Assembly: GCF_030433855.1 (NCBI RefSeq)
Contig: NZ_JARUXC010000006.1
Coordinates: 186,001 to 250,000, forward strand
Direction of reading: 5' to 3'
From: Agreia sp. PsM10
Lineage (GTDB): Bacteria; Actinomycetota; Actinomycetes; Actinomycetales; Microbacteriaceae
DNA: 64,000 bases
Within the stretch, counting starts at the first letter, position 1. Every line of letters starts with the position of its first letter. A program made the position numbers and the translations under genes. This document shows, piece by piece, positions 46,197 through 55,560 of this stretch. Below the pieces are notes generated by a model. The model worked only from the letters and a program-made list of their open reading frames with translations. It had not been told where the DNA came from and did no database searches.

Positions 46197-47080
46197 CAGC
46201 GGCCCCCGAATCCGCCGAGGGCGACGCCCTTGATGAGTTGTCGCTGCAGCAGCGCCACGATGATGAGCGACGGGATGACCGCGAGGGTGGCGGCCGCCAT
46301 CATCAGGCTCCACTGGGTGCCGCGCTCGCCCGTGAACATCGAGAGGCCCAGCGGCACCGTCGCCAGGTCCTGGCTGTTGATCACGATGAGCGGCCACAGG
46401 TAGGAGTTGTAGTAGCCGATGAACGAGAAGACGGCCAGCACCGACAGCGGCGCCGTGAGCTGGGGGAGCAGCACCGACCAGAGGGTGCGGAACCGCGAAG
46501 CGCCGTCGATGAGCGCCGCCTCCTCGTACTCGAGGGGGATCGTGAGGAAGAACTGCCTCATGAGGAAGGTGCCGAAGGCCGTGAACGCGAACGGCACGAT
46601 GAGGGCGGCGTAGGTGTCGACGAGTCCGAGCTTGTTCATCATGATGAACAGCGGAACGACCAGCACCTCCTGGGGCAGCACGAGCGTGAGCACGTAGAGC
46701 AGGAAGAGGCGGTCGCGGAACTTGAAGCGCAGTCGCGAGAACGCGTAGGCCGACAGCACCGCCACGATGATCGACAGCAGCGCGCCGAGGATCGAGACGA
46801 AGAAGCCGTTGAAGATGAAGCGGCCGAACGGAACGAGGGTCCAGGCGTCGCTGAAGTTCTGCCAGCGCACCTCCGATCCGATGAACGTGGGGCTGCTCGA
46901 GAACACCTCGTCCTCCGGTTTGAGCGCGGTGAAGAACATCCAGATGAACGGGAAGGTGAAGACCAGCGCGACGACGGCGATGGCGGCCGTGTTGGCCCAT
47001 GTCTTGACGGCCGTTCGGCGCTGGGCCGGACGCATCCGGGTCTTGACCCTGCGCGGTCGGTTCACGGTGTCACTTGTCAT
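46196..47080 (-). CDS. CUT1 sugar ABC permease, MalG-type
   Basis: The 294-residue, six-helix permease has an N-terminal helix (WANTAAIAVVALVFTFPFIW) and the EAA loop YEEAALIDGASRFRTLWSVLLPQL. This marks it as the second permease of a carbohydrate uptake (CUT1) importer. It overlaps the first permease by 11 bp and the dehydratase by 1 bp. No ATPase gene is in the operon; CUT1 importers of actinobacteria often share one MsiK-type ATPase encoded elsewhere. Confidence 0.94.
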   Translation of the reverse strand: MTSDTVNRPRRVKTRMRPAQRRTAVKTWANTAAIAVVALVFTFPFIWMFFTALKPEDEVFSSSPTFIGSEVRWQNFSDAWTLVPFGRFIFNGFFVSILGALLSIIVAVLSAYAFSRLRFKFRDRLFLLYVLTLVLPQEVLVVPLFIMMNKLGLVDTYAALIVPFAFTAFGTFLMRQFFLTIPLEYEEAALIDGASRFRTLWSVLLPQLTAPLSVLAVFSFIGYYNSYLWPLIVINSQDLATVPLGLSMFTGERGTQWSLMMAAATLAVIPSLIIVALLQRQLIKGVALGGFGGR

Positions 47081-48038
47081 AGTTGACCCACTTCTTCTGG
47101 CCCGCGAACTGCAGGGCGGTGATGAGCATCACGACGATGAACAGGATCCAGGCGAGCGCCGAGGCGTAGCCGAGCTTGTCGAAGACGAAGCCGTTGCGAT
47201 ACAGGTAGAGCACGAAGGTGTTGGTCGATTCGCCGGGGCCGCCCTGGGTGAGGATCTGCGGCTGCACGAACACCTGGAAGGCGCCGATCATGGTCATCGT
47301 CATCGTGAAGAAGAGCGACGGCGAGATCATGGGGAGGATGATGAAGCGCAGGCGGTTCCACGCGCTCGTGCCGTCGACGCGCGAGGCCTCGAGGATCTCC
47401 TTGGGGATGCCTCCGAGGCCGGCCGAGAGCACGATCACGTTGTAGCCGAACGACTGCCAGACCGACATGGTGATGACGGCGAGCAGGGCGAAGCGCGAGT
47501 CGGACAGCCACGAGGCGCCCTCGATGCCGAAGGTGCCCAGCAGCGAGTTGAGCAGTCCGTCCTGCGAGAGCATCAGGCGCCAGATCAGCGCGTTGGCGAC
47601 CATGGGGGTGATGGCGGGCAGAAAGAAGATGACCCGCCAGAAGCCCGAGAACTTGAGCTTGGTCGTGAGCCAGAGCGAGACGCCCAGGGCCAGAGCCAGG
47701 TTCACCGCCGTGTAGACGAACGCGAAGATGACGGTGTTCAGCAGCACCGTGTAGAAGGTCGGGTCGCCGAAGAGCTTCTCGTAGTTGGCGAAGCCGATGA
47801 AGGTGGGGGAGCCGAAGAGCGGCCACTCGAAGAGACTGATGACGAGCGAGCCGATGAGCGGAACCACGATGAAGAACACGAATCCGGTGAACCCGGGCGC
47901 GAGGTACGCGAGGGCGACGAGTCCGTCGCCCTTCTTCTTCTTGCCGGCCGGGGTGGGGATGCGCACGGCCGGCTGGTCGGCGGCGGGTGCCACCGCCTCC
48001 GAAGAGGCGATGACACCCGGGCTGGTGGAGATGGCCAT
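47070..48038 (-). CDS. CUT1 sugar ABC permease, MalF-type
   Basis: The 322-residue permease has six or more helices and the EAA loop PKEILEASRVDGTSAWNRLR. It begins with a Pro/Ala/Lys-rich cytoplasmic head ending PAGKKKKGDG. ATG 48038 lies 4 bp after the binding-protein stop; the longer ORF to 48098 would run into that gene. It forms the importer with the next gene. Confidence 0.94.
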   Translation of the reverse strand: MAISTSPGVIASSEAVAPAADQPAVRIPTPAGKKKKGDGLVALAYLAPGFTGFVFFIVVPLIGSLVISLFEWPLFGSPTFIGFANYEKLFGDPTFYTVLLNTVIFAFVYTAVNLALALGVSLWLTTKLKFSGFWRVIFFLPAITPMVANALIWRLMLSQDGLLNSLLGTFGIEGASWLSDSRFALLAVITMSVWQSFGYNVIVLSAGLGGIPKEILEASRVDGTSAWNRLRFIILPMISPSLFFTMTMTMIGAFQVFVQPQILTQGGPGESTNTFVLYLYRNGFVFDKLGYASALAWILFIVVMLITALQFAGQKKWVNYDK

Positions 48039-48042
48039 GCGG

Positions 48043-49293
48043 CTACTCGCCCACCGAGTTCTGGATCGTGTCCATGATCTCGTCTGCCGTCTTCTCACCG
48101 CGGTAGCCCTCGACGCCGTACTGGCTCATCAGCGTCTCCACCTGGTTCCAGGTGGGAGTCGTGATGTAGGCGCTCGCGTTCTCGAGCAGCGCGTTCACGG
48201 CGTCGGCGGCCTCGGGCGACTTGCCCTCCGCCCAGGCCGGAACGGCCTCGGGACGGGAGGGGACGATGCCGCGGGACTGCGCCTGCGCCTCGAGCACGGG
48301 GGTGGTGGTCATGGCGAGGATCGCCTTGAACGCCGCGTCGGGGTCGGAGCAGTTCTTCGCGATGCCGAAGCCGGAGCCCTGCGTCATGCCGTGCGCCTCG
48401 CCGGAGGTGCTCGGAACGATGGTGACGCCCATCGTGAAGTCCGCGGCCTCGTCGAAGGTGCCGTACATCCACGGGCCCTCGAGCAGCATGGCCGCGTCGC
48501 CGCTGGTGAAGGCGGCCTGCGACACGTCGGAGGAGTCGGCCGCCTCGGGCGCATTGGCCACCTGGTCGACCGAGACGAGATCGAAGAAGCTCTGGATCTC
48601 GTCGACGAAGTCGGAGTTCGTGAGGTCGAGCGTGCCGTCCTCATCCACTCCGCTGTAGCCGTCGGCCGTGGCCCAGGCGGTGGGAATCGAGATGCCGGGC
48701 GCGATGGCCAGCCCCTTCTTGTCGCCGCTGGTGAGCGCCTTGGCGTCACTGATGAACTGATCGCGGGTGTACGTGGCGCCGGGCGGGGTGAGGCCCGCCG
48801 CCGTGAACGCGTCGACGTTGTAGAACAGCACGATCGGCTCGGCGTCGTAGGGGATGGCCCGGATCGTTCCGTCGACCGTCATGCCGTCGAGCATCGACGC
48901 GTCGTAGTCCGACGTGTCGACGTCGTTCGATGCGATCAGATCGTCGAGCGGCAGCAGCAGTCCCTCCAGCTCCTGTGCCCGGGCCGCCTGTGTGGTGAGG
49001 ATGCAGGGCGGGTTGCTGCCGGAGAGGCGCGTCTTGACCTTGGTCCAGTAGTCGTTGAAGTTCGGCCCGTCGATCGTGATCTTGAGGTCGGGGTCCTCCT
49101 TCTGGGCGAGCGAGACGAACGACTCCCACTGGTCGCGGTCGCTCTGGCTGCTGACCCAGGTGTACATCGAGAGGGTTCCGTCGGCCGCGGCCGATCCTCC
49201 ACTCGAGCACCCGGCGAGGGCGGTCATGGCTCCGGCCATGAGAACGGCCGTTCCGATCGTTGCGGCCCGTCTGCGTCGATTGTTGCGTGTCAC
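48043..49293 (-). CDS. Sugar ABC substrate-binding lipoprotein
   Basis: The 416-residue extracellular solute-binding protein (family 1) has a lipoprotein signal ending ALAGC with C29. GTG 49293 is chosen because AAGGAGG lies eight bases upstream; ATGs at 49311, 49320 and 49323 precede that ribosome site. Family features are DQWESFVSLAQKEDPDLKIT near the start, ALLEGPWMYGTF and PSTSGEAHGM later. It would capture L-fucose or fucosylated oligosaccharides. It heads the six-gene importer operon. Confidence 0.95.
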   Translation of the reverse strand: MTRNNRRRRAATIGTAVLMAGAMTALAGCSSGGSAAADGTLSMYTWVSSQSDRDQWESFVSLAQKEDPDLKITIDGPNFNDYWTKVKTRLSGSNPPCILTTQAARAQELEGLLLPLDDLIASNDVDTSDYDASMLDGMTVDGTIRAIPYDAEPIVLFYNVDAFTAAGLTPPGATYTRDQFISDAKALTSGDKKGLAIAPGISIPTAWATADGYSGVDEDGTLDLTNSDFVDEIQSFFDLVSVDQVANAPEAADSSDVSQAAFTSGDAAMLLEGPWMYGTFDEAADFTMGVTIVPSTSGEAHGMTQGSGFGIAKNCSDPDAAFKAILAMTTTPVLEAQAQSRGIVPSRPEAVPAWAEGKSPEAADAVNALLENASAYITTPTWNQVETLMSQYGVEGYRGEKTADEIMDTIQNSVGE

Positions 49294-49397
49294 TGTGTGT
49301 GCCTCCTTCATTGGATTCATCATGTGATTGCCTACGCGAGACCCTGTTCGCGGCCGATCGGGTGACGGTCATTGTCGAGCCCGATCGGGAGCTAAAT

Positions 49398-49436
49398 CCT
49401 ATAGGGTCTTTGATATAGGGATAGTCGGACTATAGG
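49398..49436. promoter_or_regulatory. CCTATAGG-type operator cluster before the importer operon
   Basis: CCTATAGG (49398-49405) is a perfect palindrome. ATATAGG (49413-49419) and CTATAGG (49430-49436) are further copies of the half-site. The cluster lies about 105-145 bp before the binding-protein start. The same palindrome occurs at the fucosidase promoters (50862-50869), so a shared regulator is inferred. Part of the signal could be -10-like promoter sequence. Confidence 0.6.
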
Positions 49437-49463
49437 TCGACGCCGATCCGGCGTCAAGGTCTC

Positions 49464-50816
49464 TCAGCGAAAGTCGACGGCGATGACGTCGACGAGAGCG
49501 CCGGATGCCCGGGGTGCGGGAATGCGGATCTCGCCGCTGGGCTCGGCGTCGTGCGAGACCTGCTCGTGCACCTCGAAGCTCACGGAGTGATCAAGCGCCT
49601 CTCCCGTCTCGAGAAGCCGGATGCCGCTGATGCGCCGAACGGGCAGGCCGCGAACCACGACCTCCTCGACGGGCGTCATGACGAGGTGAAGATAGAGCGT
49701 GCCGGGCCGCGCCGTGCTCGGGCCGTAGAAGTCCACTCCCGCGGTCGGCTGCACGCCGACCACGCTCTCCGCGTGCCGGTCCATCCACGAGCCGATGTCC
49801 TGCAGTCGCTCGATCTGCACCGGGTTGAGGCTGCCGTCGCCCTTGGGCCCGATGTTCAGCAGCAGGTTGCCGCCGCGGCTCGCCACCTCGATGAGTGTGG
49901 TCACCAGAGATCGGGGGGACTTGTCGGCCGTGTCGTCCGGCCTGTAGGCCCAGTTGTCGCCGATGGTCAGGCACAGCTCCCACGGGCCCGTCGGCGCCTC
50001 GATGGGGAAGGCCTGTTCGGGGGTCTTGTAGTCGCCCTGGCCGAGCAGGCGCTCGTTGATGACCACGTCGGGCTGCAGGCTCTTGATGAGCTCACGGAGG
50101 CCGGCACTGTTCCACTCGTCTTCGTTGCGCTCCCACTCGCCGTCGAACCAGAGCAGATCGATCGTTCCGTAGTTGCTGAGCAGCTCGGTGAGCTGGCCGC
50201 GCAGGTACTGCTGGAACCTCGCCCACTGCTCGGGACTCGCGCGGCGGTGCCGATCTGTGGCGATGGGCTTGTCGGCGTTCTCGGGCAGCCCGGCACCGGG
50301 CCAGTGCTCTTCGGCGTACGGAAGGTCCGACGGCTGGAACGCCGGGTAGTCGGGGTGGTTCCAGTCGGGAAGGCTGTAGTAGATGCCGACCCGGATGCCT
50401 TCGGCGCGGATCGCCTCGACGAACTCCTTCGTGATGTCGCGGCCGAACGGCGAGTTCTGGATGCCGAAATCGGAGTGCTCGGTGTGGAACATCGAGTAGC
50501 CGGCGTGATGCCGCGCGGTGAAGACCACGTACTGGGCGCCCGCGCGCTTGGCGAGACGGGCCAGTTCGGTGGCGTTCCACTCGATGGGATTGAACGTCGC
50601 CGCACTCGACTGGTACTCGTCGACCGTCACCGGGTCTTCGACCTCGGTGGCGCCGGGAATGATGGAGCGGCCGACCAGGGGCCACGAGATTTCGATGCCC
50701 TGCTGGCTGGCGTGGTCCCAGTGCACGAAGAGGCCGAAGCCCGCACCGATGAACCATTCACCGCCCGGCAGCGAGAAGTCGTCGGGTCTGATGAAGCTGT
50801 CTGGCAGATGCGCCAT
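49464..50816 (-). CDS. Alpha-L-fucosidase, GH29 (first)
   Basis: The 450-residue enzyme has the GH29 core: WFIGAGFGLFVHWDHASQQG, AKRAGAQYVVFTARHHAGYS, IRVGIYYSLPDWNHPDYP and nucleophile D225 in DLLWFDGEW. A beta domain follows. There is no signal peptide, so it should act in the cytoplasm on imported fucosides. AAGGGAGAG precedes ATG 50816. It diverges from the second fucosidase across a gap with two operator-like palindromes. Confidence 0.94.
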   Translation of the reverse strand: MAHLPDSFIRPDDFSLPGGEWFIGAGFGLFVHWDHASQQGIEISWPLVGRSIIPGATEVEDPVTVDEYQSSAATFNPIEWNATELARLAKRAGAQYVVFTARHHAGYSMFHTEHSDFGIQNSPFGRDITKEFVEAIRAEGIRVGIYYSLPDWNHPDYPAFQPSDLPYAEEHWPGAGLPENADKPIATDRHRRASPEQWARFQQYLRGQLTELLSNYGTIDLLWFDGEWERNEDEWNSAGLRELIKSLQPDVVINERLLGQGDYKTPEQAFPIEAPTGPWELCLTIGDNWAYRPDDTADKSPRSLVTTLIEVASRGGNLLLNIGPKGDGSLNPVQIERLQDIGSWMDRHAESVVGVQPTAGVDFYGPSTARPGTLYLHLVMTPVEEVVVRGLPVRRISGIRLLETGEALDHSVSFEVHEQVSHDAEPSGEIRIPAPRASGALVDVIAVDFR

Positions 50817-50840
50817 GGATGAACTCTCCCTTGAGTCGGC

Positions 50841-50870
50841 CCTGTAGGTCAGTGGCTATTTCCTATAGGA
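50841..50870. promoter_or_regulatory. Paired operators in the divergent fucosidase promoter
   Basis: CCTGTAGG (50841-50848) and TCCTATAGGA (50861-50870, perfect palindrome) are 21 bp apart, two helical turns. The second matches the site before the importer operon at 49398. They lie between the two GH29 genes and could control both. Confidence 0.65.
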
Positions 50871-50962
50871 TAAGAGCGATCATCGTCGCTCTGCAAGGGT
50901 GCGTGCGACGAATGATGTTCGACCGGCACCCAGCCCACGATGCAGAGAGGCATACGAAGCCC

Positions 50963-52306
50963 ATGGCCATGTTCACAGACGGAGCGACCCGCCCGGCGGA
51001 CTACGAGAAGTTCGTCACCCCGACACCGCAGTGGTATTCCGACGCGAAGCTCGGCATCTTCGTGCACTGGGGGCCGTTCTCGGTTCCCGCCTGGGCCGAG
51101 CCCATCGGCGCGCTCGGAACCATCGAGAAAGAGCACTGGTTCAGGCACAACCCCTATGCCGAGTGGTACTACAACACCATCCGCATCGAGGGCAGCCCGG
51201 CGCAGCAGCACCAGATCGAGACCTACGGGGGCGCCCCCTACGACGACTTCATCGACATGTGGACGGCCGAGAAGTTCGACGCCGACGCGGTGCTCGCCCT
51301 CGTGGCGAGCACGGGCGCCCGCTACTTCGTGCCCACCACCAAGCACCACGACGGCGTCACGCTGTGGGATGCGCCGGGAACGGGCGACCGCAACACCGTG
51401 CACCGCGGCCCGAAGCGCGACCTCATCGCCGAGTTCCAGCGGGCCACTGTCGACGCCGGCCTGCACTTCGGCGTCTACTACTCGGGCGGCCTCGACTGGT
51501 TCTTCGGCAAGAACCCGCCGATCGTGCGCGACGACATGCCCCGGCCGGTCGACCAGGCCTACGCCGACTACGCCTTCGACCACGTGAGCGACCTCATCGC
51601 GAAGTACACCCCCGACGTGCTGTGGGGCGATATCGAGTGGCCGGATGCCGGCAAGACGCCGGGCCCCAAGAGCCTCATCACGATGTTCGAGCAGTTCTAC
51701 GCTGCCGCTCCCGACGGCGTCGTGAACGACCGCTGGGGCGAGACCCACTGGGACTTCCGCACGAGCGAATACGAGCAGGGGCTGGGCGTCGAGGCCGAGG
51801 CCACCTGGGAGAACTGCCGCGGCATCGGCTACTCCTTCGGCTACAACCGGCTCGAAGACGAGAGCAACTCGCTCGACGGGGCCGCGGCCATCCATCACTT
51901 CGTCGACGTGGTGTCGCGCGGCGGCAACCTCCTGCTCAACATCGGCCTCACGGGCGAGGGGCTCGTGCCCGAGCTGCAGCGACGCACGCTCGAGCAGCTC
52001 GGTGCGTGGAACGAGGTGAACGGCTCGTCGATCTTCGGATCCCGGCCGCTCGATGCCTCCATCGCGACGGCCTCCGACGAGCCCTGGGTGCGCTGGACCC
52101 GCACGGGTGACACCGCCCACGCCTTCGTCGAGACGACGGAGCCCACGGTGCTGCTGCAGCTCGACGCGTCCCGGCTCGTCGCCTCGAGCGCGCGCACGGC
52201 GAGCGGCGAGCCCCTCTCCGTCTCCGAGGGCTACGGCGGGATCGTTGCGAGCCTGCCCGCCGCCACGATCGCCGGGCCGGTTCAGATCACCTTCGACCTC
52301 GTCTGA
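50963..52306 (+). CDS. Alpha-L-fucosidase, GH29 (second)
   Basis: The 447-residue product comes from ATG 50963 (GAGAGG and GAAG upstream; ATG 50969 also possible). GH29 motifs are WYSDAKLGIFVHWGPFSVPA, WFRHNPYAEWY, YFVPTTKHHDGVTLWDAP and nucleophile D223 in VLWGDIEWPD. It has no signal peptide and is therefore also cytoplasmic. It differs clearly from the first fucosidase, so the pair probably covers different linkages. GH38 starts 5 bp downstream. Confidence 0.94.
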   Translation: MAMFTDGATRPADYEKFVTPTPQWYSDAKLGIFVHWGPFSVPAWAEPIGALGTIEKEHWFRHNPYAEWYYNTIRIEGSPAQQHQIETYGGAPYDDFIDMWTAEKFDADAVLALVASTGARYFVPTTKHHDGVTLWDAPGTGDRNTVHRGPKRDLIAEFQRATVDAGLHFGVYYSGGLDWFFGKNPPIVRDDMPRPVDQAYADYAFDHVSDLIAKYTPDVLWGDIEWPDAGKTPGPKSLITMFEQFYAAAPDGVVNDRWGETHWDFRTSEYEQGLGVEAEATWENCRGIGYSFGYNRLEDESNSLDGAAAIHHFVDVVSRGGNLLLNIGLTGEGLVPELQRRTLEQLGAWNEVNGSSIFGSRPLDASIATASDEPWVRWTRTGDTAHAFVETTEPTVLLQLDASRLVASSARTASGEPLSVSEGYGGIVASLPAATIAGPVQITFDLV

Positions 52307-52311
52307 CCCGG

Positions 52312-55300
52312 ATGCACGACACCAACCACCTCATCGAAGGTCGGCTCGAGCGGTTCCTGCGTGATCGCATCCGGCCGCACGCCAGCACCGTTCTCGCCGA
52401 GCTGCAGCTGACCGCCTGGCACGTCGACGGAGGCCAGGGCGAGCCGGTCGCTCCGGCCGCCGCCCTCTCAGACGAGACCGCGGCTCTCTACGAGCCGTTC
52501 GGCGTAGGCGACGCGTGGGGCCCCGCCTGGGGAACCACGTGGTTCCGGGTGCGAGGCCACGTTCCGGCCATCGCGGCCGGTCGCCGCATCGAGCTGCTCG
52601 TCGACCTCGGCTGGCATGGGGACTCGTCGGGCTTTCAGGCGGAGGGCCTCGTCTACACGCCCGACGGGCGTGCGGTGAAGGGGCTCAACCCCATGAACCA
52701 GTGGATTCCGATCGCCGCCGAGAGCGCAGGGGGAGAGGACATCGACCTCTTTATAGAGGCAGCCGCCAACCCGCAGGTGTTCGACCGGCACGACCGGCCG
52801 TTCACCTCCACGCCGCTCGGCGAGAAGGCGACCGCCGGCATCCGGCCCCGCTATCGCGTGAACCGCGCCGACATCGTGGCCGTCGACGAGGAGGTGACCG
52901 CGCTCGTCGCCGATCTCGAGTTCCTCGGGGGTCTGGCCGCCACGCTCGGCTCCCAGGATGCGCGACGCTGGCGCATCCTCGAGTCTGTCGACCGCGCGCT
53001 CGACCTGGTCGATCCGGCCGATGTGCCCGGCAGCGCCCCGGCCGCGCGCGCGGCGCTGCGACCGGTTCTGGATGCGCCGGCCGTCGCATCCGCCCACCGG
53101 GTGAGCGCGATCGGCCACGCGCACATCGACTCGGCCTGGCTCTGGCCGACACGCGAGACGGTGCGCAAGGTCGCCCGAACGGCAGCGAACGTGCTGCAGC
53201 TCATGGATGACCGACCCGAGCTGAAGTTCGTGATGTCGAGCGCGCAGCAGTGGGTCTGGCTGCGCGACGACCGGCCCGAGCTCTATGCGCGAGTGCTCGA
53301 GAGGGTGCGCGAGGGCCGGTTCATTCCCGTGGGCGGCATGTGGGTGGAGTCGGACACCAACATGGTCGGAGGCGAGGCCATGGTGAGGCAGTTCGTGGCC
53401 GGCGCCCGCTTCTTTCACGACGAGCTCGGCATCGACAGCCGCGTGGTGTGGCTGCCCGACAGCTTCGGCTACTCGGCCGCGCTGCCGCAGATCGTGCGAC
53501 TCGCGGGGTTCGACTACTTTCTCACCCAGAAGATCTCGTGGAACCAGGTCAACACCTTTCCGCACCACACCTTCGACTGGGTGGGCATCGACGGCACGGC
53601 GGTCTTCACCCACTTTCCGGCCGCCGACACGTACAACGGTGACCTCACGCCCGCCGAGCTCGCGCACACGGCCCGGAACTTCGCCGACAAGGCCCGCGCG
53701 TCGCGGTCGCTGATTCCCTTCGGATTCGGAGACGGCGGCGGCGGGCCCGTGCGCGAGATGCTCGACAGGGCCGAACGAGCCGCCGACATCGAGGGTCTGC
53801 CCCGCGTGGCCATCGAGTCGCCCGAGGAGTTCTTCGATGCCGCACGGGCGGAGTACGATCCGGCCCCGCAATGGTTCGGCGAGCTCTACCTCGAGCTGCA
53901 CCGCGGCACCTACACGAGCCAGTCCGAGATGAAGGCCGGCAACCGCCGCAGCGAGCACCTGCTGCGCGAGGCCGAGCTGTGGGCCGCGACCGCCGCCGTG
54001 CGTGGCGTCGCCGACTACCCCGTCGAGGAGCTCGCCGAGGCGTGGCGGCTGGTGCTGCTGCAGCAGTTCCACGACATTCTGCCGGGATCGTCGATCGCCT
54101 GGGTGCACCGCGAGGCCCGCGAGCGGTACGCCCTCGTGCGTGAGACGCTCGAGCGGCTCATCGCGGCGGCGCAGGAGGCGCTCGCGGGTACTTTGTCCGG
54201 CTCGGGTCAGGCTCCGGACGCCGCACGGCTGGTCTTCAACGCCAGGCCGCACGCGGTCGACGGCGTGCCCGCGGGCGGGGCCGGCGCGATCGCTCGACCC
54301 ATCGCATCCGATGTCGCCGTTCGTGTATCGCCCGACCGTGACGGGTTCGTGCTGTCGAACGACGCGGTGACCGTGCGCCTCGACGGCGCGGGAACGATCG
54401 TGTCGATCGTGACCGCCGCCGACGGGCGCGAGGCCGTGGCGCCCGGGCAGCGGGCCAATCTGCTGCAGCTGCATGACGACAAGCCGGTGATGTGGGACGC
54501 GTGGGACATCGACGGCTACTACCGCAACGCGGTGACAGACCTGCTCGACGTCGACGGCATCGAGGTGGTGGCCGGCGGAGTGCTGGTGCGGCGCAGTTTC
54601 GGCGCGTCGACCGTCGAGCAGCGCATCACGCTCGACGACGCATCGGCGGTCGTGCACTGCTCCACCCGGGTCGACTGGCACGAGACCGAGAAGCTGCTCA
54701 AGCTCAGCTTCCCCGTCGACGTGCACGCCGAGCGCGCCCGGTTCGAGACGCAGTTCGGGCACCTCTCGCGGCCGATCCACGAGAACACGTCATGGGATGC
54801 CGCACGTTTCGAGGTCTGCGCGCACCGCTGGGTGCACGTGGGCGAAGGCGAGGGAGTCGCCATCGCGAACGACTCGAGCTACGGGCACGAGGTTCGACGC
54901 GTCGCCCGCTGGGGAGGCGGCATGAACACGATCGTGCGCGTCTCGCTGCTGCGGGCGCCGACGTATCCCGACCCGGACACCGACCATGGGGTGCACGAGT
55001 TCCGCACGGCGATCGTTGCCTCGGCGAGCATCGGCGACGCCGTGCGGGTCGGGTACGAGCTGAACATCCCGCTGCGAGAGAGCGTCGGGATGCCGGTCGA
55101 GCCGCTCGTGGCGGTGGTAGGCGACGGGGTGTCGGGCGACGGGGTCGTGGTCGAGGCGGTGAAGCTCGCAGAGGACGGCTCGCAGGATGTGATCGTGCGT
55201 CTCTACGAGTCGCTCGGGCAGACATCCACGGCGCGGGTGTCGGCGAGCTTCGACGTGTCGGAGCTGCGCGAGGTCGATCTGCTGGAGCGGCCGATGGAGC

Positions 55301-55389
55301 AGCTCGGGCTGCAGCGCGATCCCGTTCTCTCGGGCGACGTCGTGACTCTGCGCCCATTCGAGATCGCGACGCTGCGCTTCGTGCGATAG
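52312..55389 (+). CDS. Alpha-mannosidase, GH38
   Basis: The 1025-residue enzyme has the GH38 zinc-binding motif GHAHIDSAWLWP (H271, D273) and the nucleophile D383 in WLPDSFGYSAALPQI. A middle helical domain (LHRGTYTSQSEMKAGNRRSE) and a long C-terminal beta region end in RPFEIATLRF. There is no signal peptide. Co-transcription with a fucosidase suggests that imported fucose- and mannose-containing glycans, such as N-glycan fragments, are trimmed inside the cell. Confidence 0.95.
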   Translation: MHDTNHLIEGRLERFLRDRIRPHASTVLAELQLTAWHVDGGQGEPVAPAAALSDETAALYEPFGVGDAWGPAWGTTWFRVRGHVPAIAAGRRIELLVDLGWHGDSSGFQAEGLVYTPDGRAVKGLNPMNQWIPIAAESAGGEDIDLFIEAAANPQVFDRHDRPFTSTPLGEKATAGIRPRYRVNRADIVAVDEEVTALVADLEFLGGLAATLGSQDARRWRILESVDRALDLVDPADVPGSAPAARAALRPVLDAPAVASAHRVSAIGHAHIDSAWLWPTRETVRKVARTAANVLQLMDDRPELKFVMSSAQQWVWLRDDRPELYARVLERVREGRFIPVGGMWVESDTNMVGGEAMVRQFVAGARFFHDELGIDSRVVWLPDSFGYSAALPQIVRLAGFDYFLTQKISWNQVNTFPHHTFDWVGIDGTAVFTHFPAADTYNGDLTPAELAHTARNFADKARASRSLIPFGFGDGGGGPVREMLDRAERAADIEGLPRVAIESPEEFFDAARAEYDPAPQWFGELYLELHRGTYTSQSEMKAGNRRSEHLLREAELWAATAAVRGVADYPVEELAEAWRLVLLQQFHDILPGSSIAWVHREARERYALVRETLERLIAAAQEALAGTLSGSGQAPDAARLVFNARPHAVDGVPAGGAGAIARPIASDVAVRVSPDRDGFVLSNDAVTVRLDGAGTIVSIVTAADGREAVAPGQRANLLQLHDDKPVMWDAWDIDGYYRNAVTDLLDVDGIEVVAGGVLVRRSFGASTVEQRITLDDASAVVHCSTRVDWHETEKLLKLSFPVDVHAERARFETQFGHLSRPIHENTSWDAARFEVCAHRWVHVGEGEGVAIANDSSYGHEVRRVARWGGGMNTIVRVSLLRAPTYPDPDTDHGVHEFRTAIVASASIGDAVRVGYELNIPLRESVGMPVEPLVAVVGDGVSGDGVVVEAVKLAEDGSQDVIVRLYESLGQTSTARVSASFDVSELREVDLLERPMEQLGLQRDPVLSGDVVTLRPFEIATLRFVR

Positions 55390-55560
55390 GCGCCAACCCC
55401 TATTCCCGGGTCTCCGAAGATACCCCCGGGGGAGTGGGCGAGGTGTATCCCGCGGGCGGATTCGGTTCACGGCCGATCGGAGGAGTATCTACTACAGCAG
55501 CCAGAACGGCTGCCTCCCCGGCCCGGCACGAACGCCCTTCCGGGGCACACGATCCCCAGA

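Noticed and set aside
45102-47000. A 632-residue frame suggesting a permease-dehydratase fusion
   Set aside because: The upstream half is out of frame with the real permease and is Arg/His-rich. The dehydratase has its own ATG at 46196 overlapping the permease stop.
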